34,113 bases of DNA from Candidatus Omnitrophota bacterium (GCA_018823795.1 JAHJGZ010000071.1:1-34113), one strand, 5' to 3'. Numbered from the stretch's first letter, positions 8,778-18,160 are shown. Translations and numbers: made by a program. The notes: generated from the letters alone by a model not told the origin.

Positions 8778-10604
8778 CTACTCGAGCGTGTCGACATAGG
8801 TAAGATTTTTCTTAGCTTCTTTATTGTAAGGATTTAAAGCGAGTGCATGTACGAAATCTGCGCGTGCACGCGCAGCCATCCCTGATTTTCCATAGGCAAC
8901 CCCTCGATTGACGTACAATGGATCGCTATTAGGATTGATTTTTATAGCCTCGTTAAAATCGGATAGGGCGAGATCAAGAGATTCCTGTTTACAGTAAAGT
9001 ATGCCTCGATTAAGCAAGGCTGCGGTATTATTAGGATCAAGAATGTGCACTTTGCTATAGTCGTTAATTGCTTTTTTAAATTCATTATTGTCGGTGTAAT
9101 AAACCGCTCTATTAAAATAGGGACCAGTAAAACGAGGACGGATTGCAATCGCCTTCTCGTAATCATCTAATGCTTTGTTTTTCTCACCTAATATAAAGTA
9201 TGCATATCCCCTATTATTTAATGCGGTGGCTTTATGTGGGTTTATGTCAAGCGCATGTTGGAAATCTTTGAGCGCATTCTTCACATTTCCCTTTCGCGCT
9301 AACTCTTCTCCGCGATTATTGTACGCTAAAGCACAGCGCGGATATTGCCTGATGCAATCATCCCATAAAAGAAATTCGTCTCCCCACGCTTTACATCGTT
9401 GAAATGTTGTTATTGAAAATATCCCTATTATTACAAGGGAAGACGTGATAAATAATATTTTCTGGTTAACGTTGTTTACACGATGTTTTTTGTAGTACCA
9501 ATCACACGCAATAGCAATAATTAAGAATATACCGATTGATGGTAGGTAACAATACCGCTCGGCAGCGATAACATTAAACAATAAAGGAACATGAAGTGTC
9601 GGAAGCAGTGGTACTACGAAGTAAAGAAGTGCGAAAACGATAAGCCTAATTTTATTATAGTTTTTTATGATCCGCTTTGCGAATGGAAAACGAAAAAAGA
9701 TATGTCGGTGCATTATGTAATAGGCAAAAAATAACATAATTGCGCACACAACTAAGAACGGAATATTCATAACAAAAGTGTGCCCCACGTACGGATGAAC
9801 ACATGAAAGATTAACAGGGAAGAATAACTTTACGACATAAAATGTAAGTGAATAAAGTGGTAGAATAAACAGAAAAACAAACCAGTGGATAGCACTACGT
9901 TGCATCTCAGAATCGATGCACCCCGCTTTTAATGCAATGAGGATGAAGATGAACATAAGAATAAAAAAAGGTATTTTTTCTAGAAAAATTCTTTTAAGTT
10001 TCTTTCTCTTCGCAAGATAATCAGTGGCGAGGAGTACAAACGGCAGAGTCATCGCTGTTGGTTTAGCAAAAAGAGATAGCAGACAGAAGCAGAAAGTGAA
10101 TACATAGAATAGCTTTTTATTTGCGCGCAAATAAAGACAATAACTGTAATGCGCGATGAGAAAGAAAAAGGAAAACAATACATCTTTTCTTTCTGAAATC
10201 CATGCAACCGACTCGACATGTAACGGATGAATACCGAATAAAAGACTTACGATAAAACAATAGGTGAGATTCCCCGTAAGAAGATAGATAAGCCAGAATA
10301 CGAGTACGGTATTAATGAGGTGGAGTGATAGATTTGTTGTGTGAAAAATAAATGGATTTAATTTGAAGAAATGATATTCAACCGCATATGAAAGCATCGT
10401 TAGCGGTACATACATACGCACATTTGGTTTGGTAAATAGCTTATATATGTTCCGGTACGTCATATCTCTAATAGCAGGGTTCTCAGTTACATAGGACGCA
10501 TCATCCCACTTGATGAACGGATTGTATAATGAGGGCATGAACGCAAAGAATGTAATACAAACGATAAAGGCGAGCATGAGCACGGTGTATCGGTTAGGTA
10601 TCAT
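8778..10604 (-). CDS. Polytopic TMTC/GT-C-like membrane protein with C-terminal TPR repeats
   Basis: N-terminal KWDDASYVTENPAI acidic loop and HPLHVESVAWISERKDVL motif, multiple TM segments, then about five TPRs (AYNNRGEELARKGN, ALNNRGYAYFILGE, PYFNRAVYYTDNNE, ALLNRGILYCKQES, LYVNRGVAYGKSGM). Confidence 0.85.
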   Translation of the reverse strand: MIPNRYTVLMLAFIVCITFFAFMPSLYNPFIKWDDASYVTENPAIRDMTYRNIYKLFTKPNVRMYVPLTMLSYAVEYHFFKLNPFIFHTTNLSLHLINTVLVFWLIYLLTGNLTYCFIVSLLFGIHPLHVESVAWISERKDVLFSFFFLIAHYSYCLYLRANKKLFYVFTFCFCLLSLFAKPTAMTLPFVLLATDYLAKRKKLKRIFLEKIPFFILMFIFILIALKAGCIDSEMQRSAIHWFVFLFILPLYSLTFYVVKLFFPVNLSCVHPYVGHTFVMNIPFLVVCAIMLFFAYYIMHRHIFFRFPFAKRIIKNYNKIRLIVFALLYFVVPLLPTLHVPLLFNVIAAERYCYLPSIGIFLIIAIACDWYYKKHRVNNVNQKILFITSSLVIIGIFSITTFQRCKAWGDEFLLWDDCIRQYPRCALAYNNRGEELARKGNVKNALKDFQHALDINPHKATALNNRGYAYFILGEKNKALDDYEKAIAIRPRFTGPYFNRAVYYTDNNEFKKAINDYSKVHILDPNNTAALLNRGILYCKQESLDLALSDFNEAIKINPNSDPLYVNRGVAYGKSGMAARARADFVHALALNPYNKEAKKNLTYVDTLE

Positions 10605-10774
10605 AGAGTTCTTTGCAAGAGTTTATTATGCGCTGTGAAATTATACGCGTTAGATAGTAACGTTCGAACTGCATGATAAGCGATAATATAAAGACCATTT
10701 TTTTTGTTCATAACACTATTGTACGTATTTTTCAGTAATGAATAGAGTATGCCATACACAAAACAGTATGGTCG

Positions 10775-12424
10775 TTATAATGTAATATGCCCCCAGGGCA
10801 GTATTTCGCCCTCCTCTATCTGTCTGGTCGCGTACTGTTCTAAATCAATTCCCTTTTCTTCAAACGCACGTTTCCAAATATCGGCATTAAAATGTTCTTT
10901 CCATGCATCAAACCGTGCTCCCTTGTGCCAGGCGCGTGTTATGACGTCTCCCATACGCCGATCTCCTCGTGCAAATGCTCCTTCCAAAACACTGATGGCA
11001 GCCGGAGTGAAGTGGTATTTGATATACCTTTTTTTAAATTTTTCTTTAAGGTAGTTTTGTTTTTCTTGGATAAGCACTACAGAGTCCATTTTTTCTCTTT
11101 CAAAAGCAGTGTGTGGTTTTGGAATGAACGTACCGATATTGACATTAATCTGCGCAGGTTTTTTTGCTACTTGCATGCGCATCTTTGCCAGTTCATACAC
11201 AAGCTTAACGATCCCGTCGAGATCTTCGCGCGTTTCAGTCGGCAGTCCGATCATAAAATAGAGTTTGATATGTTGGTACCCTCTCGTATAGGCTTCAAGC
11301 GTTGACTCTTTCAAATAGTCGATGTTAATATTTTTTCCAATGAACCTACGTAGCCGTTCAGATCCCGCTTCCGGCGCAAACGTTAAACCGGTTTTTTTTG
11401 TTTGTGAAAGATAATAAGGTAATATTGTAATCAATTTTTCTACACGAATTGAGGGAAATGATAACGCAACACGGTTATTCGAGCACGACTGAGATAAGTC
11501 CTTGATGAGCGATTCAATATGAGGATAATCTCCGCTCGATAATGAAAGCAGTGAAAGTTCGTCATGGCCGGTTGCGGCTAGAATCTTTTGCGCCAGCTCC
11601 TTAATCGTATTAGCCTCACGAAGCCGAACGGGATGATAAAAGTGCCGCGCTTGGCAGAATTTACACTGATGCGGACAGCCACGCATGATTTCGACACAAG
11701 CCCTATCATGCACTGTTTGTATATAAGGAACAATAGGCTTCGTCGGATATGGTGCCTGGTCTAATGATCGAAGAGAAATTTTTTGTATTGCATGAGCAGG
11801 TCCCTTTTTAAAAAGGCGAGGAATGTAAACCCCTTCGAGTGTACTCAATGCACAAAGAAGCTTTTCTTTTTCTTTTTGTTTGTGTTTCTTTTTATGTTGT
11901 GCGCATAGAGCAATAATTTGTTTGATAACCTCTTCCCCATCGCCGATAACAAACAGGTCAATGAAATCAGCAAGTATTTCAGGATTTACACTTGCCGGCC
12001 CCCCCGCGATTACCAAGGGCCACGAGGGTCGGTCTTCCGATTTGAAGGGGATCGTACTGCAGTCCAGAATGGTAAAAATATTGGTATAGCATAACTCATA
12101 CGAGAGGGAAAATCCGATGACGTCAAATTTGTGGAGCGCAGTATTTGACTCAAGAGAGCTGAGCGGCACCTTTTTTTTACGTAAGAGCTCTTCCAGATCA
12201 CGAGCAGGTGCAAATACCCGTTCGCACGTTGCGGTATCCAGGGCATTAATGATTGAGTACAATATTTGAATTCCCTGATGACTCATACCGATTTCATACA
12301 GGTCAGGAAATGCTAAGCAGACAGAAATATGGTGTCGTTTTCTCTTTTTGTGAGAGGTATTTATTTCAGTCCCGAGGTAACGGCCGGGTTTTTGAAGCTG
12401 TTTGAGTAGTGATTTCTTGAGCAT
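10775..12424 (-). CDS. B12-binding-domain radical SAM protein (TIGR03960-like)
   Basis: B12-binding-like N-terminus (LAFPDLYEIGMSHQGIQILYSIIN) and radical SAM motif GCPHQCKFC (CxxxCxxC). Confidence 0.85.
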   Translation of the reverse strand: MLKKSLLKQLQKPGRYLGTEINTSHKKRKRHHISVCLAFPDLYEIGMSHQGIQILYSIINALDTATCERVFAPARDLEELLRKKKVPLSSLESNTALHKFDVIGFSLSYELCYTNIFTILDCSTIPFKSEDRPSWPLVIAGGPASVNPEILADFIDLFVIGDGEEVIKQIIALCAQHKKKHKQKEKEKLLCALSTLEGVYIPRLFKKGPAHAIQKISLRSLDQAPYPTKPIVPYIQTVHDRACVEIMRGCPHQCKFCQARHFYHPVRLREANTIKELAQKILAATGHDELSLLSLSSGDYPHIESLIKDLSQSCSNNRVALSFPSIRVEKLITILPYYLSQTKKTGLTFAPEAGSERLRRFIGKNINIDYLKESTLEAYTRGYQHIKLYFMIGLPTETREDLDGIVKLVYELAKMRMQVAKKPAQINVNIGTFIPKPHTAFEREKMDSVVLIQEKQNYLKEKFKKRYIKYHFTPAAISVLEGAFARGDRRMGDVITRAWHKGARFDAWKEHFNADIWKRAFEEKGIDLEQYATRQIEEGEILPWGHITL

Positions 12425-12427
12425 TGT

Positions 12428-12583
12428 TTTCGTATTTAGTATTTAGCATATCGTATATCGTGAATAGTGCTGCAAATTTAATTCAGCAAGAGAAAATGTG
12501 CGTATCGACCCACGTAATATGCTCCTTACTATACAGCTGCATATGACACGCGAAATACGACATACGATATACAAAATACGACT
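12428..12583. repeat. AT-rich imperfect inverted repeat of GTATTT/ATATCGTAT units flanking the rodA-radical SAM intergenic region
   Basis: TCGTATTTAGTATTTAGCATATCGTATATCGTG (left, plus strand) resembles the reverse complement of CGCGAAATACGACATACGATATACAAAATACGAC (right). Confidence 0.55.
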
Positions 12584-12587
12584 TTTT

Positions 12588-13691
12588 TTAGAATATTGTT
12601 CTATCTTTATAGATACTGATTAAAAGACCGAATGCAATAAAGTACGTTAACATTGATGAACCGCCGTAACTGATTAATGGAAGAGGCAGACCAGTTATGG
12701 GGCATAAGCCGATTGTCATGCCAATATTAATACACACCTGAAAGAGCAACATTGCTGTTATGCCAATTGCCAATAATTTTGCTTCAGGGTCGGTCGTTTT
12801 TTGAATAATACCAATCGCCAGTTTTATAAGAATAAAAAACAGTACAAGTAATAAAAAGGCAGCTAAAAACCCACCCTCTTCACTGATGATACAGAAGATA
12901 AAGTCCGTATGATGTTCAGGGACAAAATTGAGACGATTCTGTGTTCCTTCAAAAAGTCCCTTTCCCCAGAACCCTCCGGAACCGACTGCAATTTTAGACT
13001 GTATTGCCGTATAGCCGGCCCTGAGCGGATCGGCGTTTATATTAATAAAAGTAAGGAGCCTATTCTTTTGATAGGGTTTTAACATATGCCATACGATAGG
13101 CATTGACAGAGCACCGAGGAAAAAAGACATAAATATATACTTCAACCGTGTTCCCCACAGATACAACATGCAATAAAGTATCGGAAGAAATATAAGAGCC
13201 GTTCCTAAATCGGGTTGGTTGACAATTAACACTAATGGTATAAAAGTGAGGATAAATGCAATAAAAAAACGCTCTCGCTGAAGGATATTTCGTTTTCTGC
13301 TTCCCAAATAATGCGAGAGTGCCAGAATAACGGCTAATTTTGCAAACTCCGATGGTTGAAAAGCAAAATTCCCGAGTGGAATCCAACGCTGTGCGCCAAA
13401 CTTACTCGTACCAATAAATAAAACTGCTATTAAAAGTAACAGAGAGCAAATATAGAGAAGATAGGAGACATTAAGAAATGATCGATACCCAACCGCGGTT
13501 ACGCCAAACAGAAAACATATGCCCAGTATGAGCCATATAAATTGTTTCAGAGCATAGAGCGGTGCTGTGAAGTCTGAGGACATTGACGCAGAATGAATAA
13601 AAACAATACCGATTGATGCGATAATAATAACAAGAAAAAAGAGTATCCAATAAAAATCTTTAAATGTTTGTTTTATATATGATGGTATCAT
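12588..13691 (-). CDS. rodA: Rod-shape SEDS glycosyltransferase RodA
   Basis: SEDS family: 10-TM pattern, LISYGGSSMLTYFIAFGLLISI near the C-terminus. 4-nt ATGA overlap with mrdA. Confidence 0.93.
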   Translation of the reverse strand: MIPSYIKQTFKDFYWILFFLVIIIASIGIVFIHSASMSSDFTAPLYALKQFIWLILGICFLFGVTAVGYRSFLNVSYLLYICSLLLLIAVLFIGTSKFGAQRWIPLGNFAFQPSEFAKLAVILALSHYLGSRKRNILQRERFFIAFILTFIPLVLIVNQPDLGTALIFLPILYCMLYLWGTRLKYIFMSFFLGALSMPIVWHMLKPYQKNRLLTFININADPLRAGYTAIQSKIAVGSGGFWGKGLFEGTQNRLNFVPEHHTDFIFCIISEEGGFLAAFLLLVLFFILIKLAIGIIQKTTDPEAKLLAIGITAMLLFQVCINIGMTIGLCPITGLPLPLISYGGSSMLTYFIAFGLLISIYKDRTIF

Positions 13692-15406
13692 AAGGCTCTT
13701 TCGTTTTGCTGGTCATACCAAATCGTTGCTATCTCTTTTGCGAGTTTCGCTGCTTTAATGCCACCAACACCGCCATGTTCAACGACAATAACCATGGCAA
13801 TCTTTGGCTTATGGTAGGGAAAAAAACCGGCGAACCATGAATGCGGTTCACCTTTTGTTTCTGCAGTTCCGGTCTTACCGGCAATTTTGAAAAAGTCAAC
13901 CTTGGCAAGATGTCCCGTGCCATACCGTGTATCGACCGCTTTTAACATAGCACGCTTAATCACTTGTACGTGTTGTTTGCTTAAGGAGCTTTTCTCAGGA
14001 TTATGCTGTACCCCCTTTATGATCGTTGGTTCGATAATTGTTCCTTCGTTTGCTATGATGGAAATAAAACGTAATACTTGTAATGGGGTTATAGCAATAT
14101 ATCCCTGTCCGATCGCATAATGGAGTGTTTCTCCTTGGTACCATGGCTCATGAAAACGTTTTCGTTTCCACGTCGTTGATGGGATGAGGCCACGAGCAAC
14201 ACTGGGCAATTCTATATTAACCGGTTCTCCTAAACGTAATTTCCGTGCAAATCGCGCCAATTGATCAGCGCCGAGCAAGCGCCCTATCTGATAAAAATAG
14301 ATATTACACGACTGCTGTATTGCCTTTTCGAGTGTAACCGTGCCGTGTCCATATTTTGACCAACAGTGAAATGGACGGGTGTCTGGAGATAACTTGTATA
14401 CCCCCGTACAGGTAAAAGCAGTATGTTGTGTAATTTTTCCGGCATCTAAAGCAGCCAGCGCCGTTACCAGCTTAAACACCGAACCCGGCGGATACCGTGA
14501 ACTAATAACACGATTAAGAAACGGCAGCGTCTGGTCACGTAGAAGTTCAATACGTTCATTGCTTCGCGACGGCGTTACAAAGGCATTCGGGTCAAAACTG
14601 GGATTACTCAGCAAGGTAAGAATTTCACCAGAATTAATGTCCATGAGACAAATCGAAGCCACCTCATTTCCAAGTAATTCATAAACCTTTTTCTGTAGCG
14701 TGCTATCTATGGTGAGAGTAAGATCATTGCCGGGAAACGGTTTTTTTTCTGCAAGAACCCTCATTTTTCTTCCCTCATAATTTACTTCTATCTGTTCGCC
14801 GCCATGTACACCGCGCAATACTTCCTCAAACAGGTATTCGATGCCGGTACGTCCGACATAGTCATTAATTAAATACCCCATAAACTTTTTCGTGGCATAT
14901 TCATCTTTTGAGATTTTCCCCAGATAGCCAATGACATGTGCACCTATTTCCCGTAATGGATAATACCGCGTTCCTGATACCTCGACAAACACCCCGCCGA
15001 AATCGGTGCTTCTTTCCTCAATGCAATGGACGTCATGTGAGGAAATGTCTCGTTTGAGCACGCGGGGCACAAACGACGGTTGCGACGTATTGGTAAGCGT
15101 TGAGCGTATCGTCTGTGCGGGAATATCTATGATTTCTGACAATACTTCAGCACTTTCACTATTAAAGTCTTTGGGAATGATGTAGAGGTTAAATGAGGGT
15201 CGATTGTCTGCAAGGATAACATGATTTGTGTCGAAAATACGGCCGCGCACCGTTTTAACCGGGATAAGCCGTATCCGGTTATTTTCACTCCGCGTTCTAT
15301 AGTAATCACCGTCGATTATTTGGAACCGGAATAAAGAAAATATAAGTATACCGAACAGGATATACAAAAAATAATTAAACAACTTAATGCGTGCTATCGT
15401 TATCAT
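13688..15406 (-). CDS. mrdA: Penicillin-binding protein 2 (elongasome transpeptidase)
   Basis: SxxK (PPGSVFKL), SxN (QQSCNIYF) and KTG (AGKTGTAE) motifs, single N-terminal TM, and a dimerisation domain. Confidence 0.94.
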   Translation of the reverse strand: MITIARIKLFNYFLYILFGILIFSLFRFQIIDGDYYRTRSENNRIRLIPVKTVRGRIFDTNHVILADNRPSFNLYIIPKDFNSESAEVLSEIIDIPAQTIRSTLTNTSQPSFVPRVLKRDISSHDVHCIEERSTDFGGVFVEVSGTRYYPLREIGAHVIGYLGKISKDEYATKKFMGYLINDYVGRTGIEYLFEEVLRGVHGGEQIEVNYEGRKMRVLAEKKPFPGNDLTLTIDSTLQKKVYELLGNEVASICLMDINSGEILTLLSNPSFDPNAFVTPSRSNERIELLRDQTLPFLNRVISSRYPPGSVFKLVTALAALDAGKITQHTAFTCTGVYKLSPDTRPFHCWSKYGHGTVTLEKAIQQSCNIYFYQIGRLLGADQLARFARKLRLGEPVNIELPSVARGLIPSTTWKRKRFHEPWYQGETLHYAIGQGYIAITPLQVLRFISIIANEGTIIEPTIIKGVQHNPEKSSLSKQHVQVIKRAMLKAVDTRYGTGHLAKVDFFKIAGKTGTAETKGEPHSWFAGFFPYHKPKIAMVIVVEHGGVGGIKAAKLAKEIATIWYDQQNERAL

Positions 15407-15480
15407 AAAAAATCGTTATAGAAAAATTGGTATTGGTAAGAATATATGAAGTGAAATAAATTTGCACGAAAATAGCAATG

Positions 15481-15903
15481 CTAATAATGAATAGCTTGTT
15501 TGGCTATCTCATCATATTCTTCTTTAGTTATAAGCTTTGTACGGTCTATTTCATAGTCATTGAATGTTACCGGCAGCCCCTGATAGTTGATCGTAAAGCT
15601 ACCTCCGTCTTCTCTCTTAATCTTTCCCATTGCCTGAAAGCCGTTCGTAAGCGTAATAACAACATGATCCTTTTTAGGCGGTGGTGCCGCCGGCGGCGTT
15701 TCATGTACGGCAGGTGTATCATCGCCGCGTACGGGTTTTGTGTCTTTAACAACCGCAATACTTCCTTTTTTTGATCCAGGAATCAGTTCTTTACATGTTG
15801 TAATAATATTTTCAAAAAAAGTCCCCTTTTCAAATTGATCAAAGTTTTTATAAGTATATACCGCTAAACCAATTAGTATCACAACAATGATTAACTTTCC
15901 CAT
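15481..15903 (-). CDS. Small membrane-anchored protein: N-terminal TM, Pro/Ala-rich linker, small beta-rich C-terminal domain
   Basis: 140 aa with strong RBS AGGAGG. N-terminal hydrophobic LIIVVILIGLAVYTY, linker TPPAAPPPKK, then VVITLTNGFQAMGKIKREDGGSFTINYQGLPVTFNDYEIDRTKLIT. Confidence 0.7.
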   Translation of the reverse strand: MGKLIIVVILIGLAVYTYKNFDQFEKGTFFENIITTCKELIPGSKKGSIAVVKDTKPVRGDDTPAVHETPPAAPPPKKDHVVITLTNGFQAMGKIKREDGGSFTINYQGLPVTFNDYEIDRTKLITKEEYDEIAKQAIHY

Positions 15904-15955
15904 GTGTACGCGCCAGCCTCCTTTCTGTAATTAAAGTATACTATCGCGAGCGCCA

Positions 15956-18079
15956 TTATTCAAATAGTTTTTCATCGCGCAATAAAAATTCACCGTTCTC
16001 GACAACCGGGTCCTGATGAAATCTATTGCGCATTATTCCATCGTTTAAATAGTTATCCAACGAAATAAAAATCATGGCTTGATCGAGACATAAATATTTT
16101 AACGCTACCTTTTTTGTCTTCGGATTTACCGCGTCATAAAATCCGTATTCGCCATATATATCATACAGGTTAATTAGTGTGCGTATATTTTCTATTGCTT
16201 TTTTCGGGATGTATTCAAGAGTTAAAAATGTTGCATGGGGGGTTACGACACCGTCTTTGTATCCTTTAAGCCCGCCGTATTTGACACCGTATTCAGAGTA
16301 CCCCCCTTCTGGCACTGAGGAGGGACTCATCCCCCACACCGGATAGCCAAGGGTATCTTTTGCATATGATGCCTGCAATTGAGCATGTCGTAGATTATTC
16401 AACCCTAAACTATCAGGAGCAAGATCTTTTTCATTGAGTAATAGTGCAGGCATAAGTGCCTCAAAAAGTGAGCCGCCCCAGGAAGGCACAAAGGATTGCT
16501 CTTTATATTCATAATAACCGCCAAAATACGTGATATCGTGAAAGGTTTTTTCTTTACGATTAATCGGCATCTGTTGTTGCCAGGAGTATGATTCAGGAAA
16601 AGTACGATGGAGCCTTACCCAATGCTCAAGGGGAACATCACCGCGTGCAATTGCCAGGTAACTCGCAATACGCGATTCTGAATAAAATGCGCCGTAATGA
16701 TAGTTAGCATAGGCTTCTAAATTTTTAAAATATCCGTGAAAAAATTGTTGTGCCACGTCATCGTAAAAAAACGAAAAATCCCACGTGTCTAATAATGCGT
16801 CGCAACGATTTCGCAACTCCTCATTTTCAGGAAAGACGTTTTTTGCCACATACACACCGCTTGCGAGCCATCCGCTGTCAACGCATGAGATGAAATTACT
16901 CGTTCGTTCGGCAGTTGTCGTATCGTAATAATTAAAGAGAAAATGTTTATAGGTCTCAAGTGATTCGACGGTGCCGAGCGTTTGATTTATTCGTGTAAGC
17001 ACTTCGGCCTTATCAATAAAACCAAAATCATATGCAGCCACCAAACAAATAAGATAGAGTCCGATATTGGTGACGTTTGTATAGTCACCGACATATCCTC
17101 CCTCGCCGAAGACACCCTCTTCAGTAAGACAAATAGTATCAAGAGGTAAATGCGTTTTTTTATCAACGACTTCATCAAAGAACCGCCACGTATCGTATGC
17201 TATTTCTAAAAGAAGTTCTCGGTCATCTTTTGGAAACTCCTTTTTGACGTAGACCTGTTTCGGGTACCCACAGAGCCGTTTTGCCAACCATTGTGCCCAT
17301 CCAGTAGGATCATATTCATGTGTCGTTTTTTTAAGTGCGCTGCCTCTAAAATCAAAGGCGCTCGGACCGGGATGGCCGGTTTTTCGAAATTGAAATGTAT
17401 CAAAATAAAGAACCCCTTCTTTGTTATCACACAAACGATCATTAAAAATAATGACCAATTCATCAAGGTTTTTCATCTCGCGAATAGCACTGAATTTATT
17501 AAGCGGAATTGAATAACGCTGCCAACTCGAAGTAACGCAGGTTACGATATACGATGCCGCAAGTTTTTCAGTGCGCGTTTCATCCTTGAATTTTTTTAAT
17601 TCCACAATGAAAGAACTGGTAAACCCCTTTTCACTATCCCCTTTGACTAAAAATTCTAAATGATCATAATTGGTTGCATCAATATTCATTAATTTAGTCC
17701 AATAGCCGTTTTGCGCGGTCTCGGACGCTTCTATATCATAGGTTAATTGTAATACTTTTTTCGATAATTCAGGAGCGGGCACGGAGACAATTTCAGGGCG
17801 ACACGACGTAAATTCATCATTCGGGTCGAGATTCCACCCACCACTCTGCCCGTCGAGCCTGTTTTTCAAATTGCCATCATCGAAATCATCAATGATAATT
17901 CTTTTTTCATTTGATGCCGCCTCTCTAAAAAAACCTATTTCTTCACTCTCGTCGTATATAAACGGAATCGCATTTTGTTCTTTGTCTTCTGATGTACATA
18001 CAACACTAGACGCAGAAACAAAGACACATAGAAAAAACGTGATTAAAACAAACAGGCGTATGTATTTTTTTGTTTTCAT
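15956..18079 (-). CDS. Secreted glycoamylase-like (PF10091/GH144-like) protein with N-terminal CIA30/CBM11-like beta-sandwich
   Basis: Signal peptide; IIIDDFDDGNLKNRLDG...W...GVLYFDTFQF beta-sandwich module; catalytic-region hallmarks TSNFISCVDSGWLASG, GGSLFEALMP, WGMSPSS...GYSEYGV, GVVTPHATFLTLEYIP, YGEYGFYDAVN, LCLDQAMIFISLDNY. Confidence 0.85.
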   Translation of the reverse strand: MKTKKYIRLFVLITFFLCVFVSASSVVCTSEDKEQNAIPFIYDESEEIGFFREAASNEKRIIIDDFDDGNLKNRLDGQSGGWNLDPNDEFTSCRPEIVSVPAPELSKKVLQLTYDIEASETAQNGYWTKLMNIDATNYDHLEFLVKGDSEKGFTSSFIVELKKFKDETRTEKLAASYIVTCVTSSWQRYSIPLNKFSAIREMKNLDELVIIFNDRLCDNKEGVLYFDTFQFRKTGHPGPSAFDFRGSALKKTTHEYDPTGWAQWLAKRLCGYPKQVYVKKEFPKDDRELLLEIAYDTWRFFDEVVDKKTHLPLDTICLTEEGVFGEGGYVGDYTNVTNIGLYLICLVAAYDFGFIDKAEVLTRINQTLGTVESLETYKHFLFNYYDTTTAERTSNFISCVDSGWLASGVYVAKNVFPENEELRNRCDALLDTWDFSFFYDDVAQQFFHGYFKNLEAYANYHYGAFYSESRIASYLAIARGDVPLEHWVRLHRTFPESYSWQQQMPINRKEKTFHDITYFGGYYEYKEQSFVPSWGGSLFEALMPALLLNEKDLAPDSLGLNNLRHAQLQASYAKDTLGYPVWGMSPSSVPEGGYSEYGVKYGGLKGYKDGVVTPHATFLTLEYIPKKAIENIRTLINLYDIYGEYGFYDAVNPKTKKVALKYLCLDQAMIFISLDNYLNDGIMRNRFHQDPVVENGEFLLRDEKLFE

Positions 18080-18106
18080 ATTGTTATAACTCCATATTTT
18101 GCTTGT

Positions 18107-18160
18107 ATCCCCCCTGCTTTCTTGCCTGCCTGAAAGCAGGCTGGCGAAAGCAAGAAGGGG
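18107..18160. repeat. Strong intergenic stem-loop (REP-like/attenuator candidate) between mreD and the glycoamylase-like gene
   Basis: GCTTTC-TT-GCCTGCCTG-AAAG-CAGGCTGGC-GAAAGC with outer CCCC...GGGG arms. It shares the CCTGCCTG core with the palindrome at 148-167. Confidence 0.6.

Noticed and set aside
10892-11305. Plus-strand ORF of 137 aa
   Set aside because: Antisense to the radical SAM gene and without domain features.
12450-12480. Possible small RNA or promoter in the rodA-radical SAM gap
   Set aside because: Only AT-rich repeats and a weak GCTG...CAGC stem. No convincing promoter/terminator pair, so reported only as a repeat.
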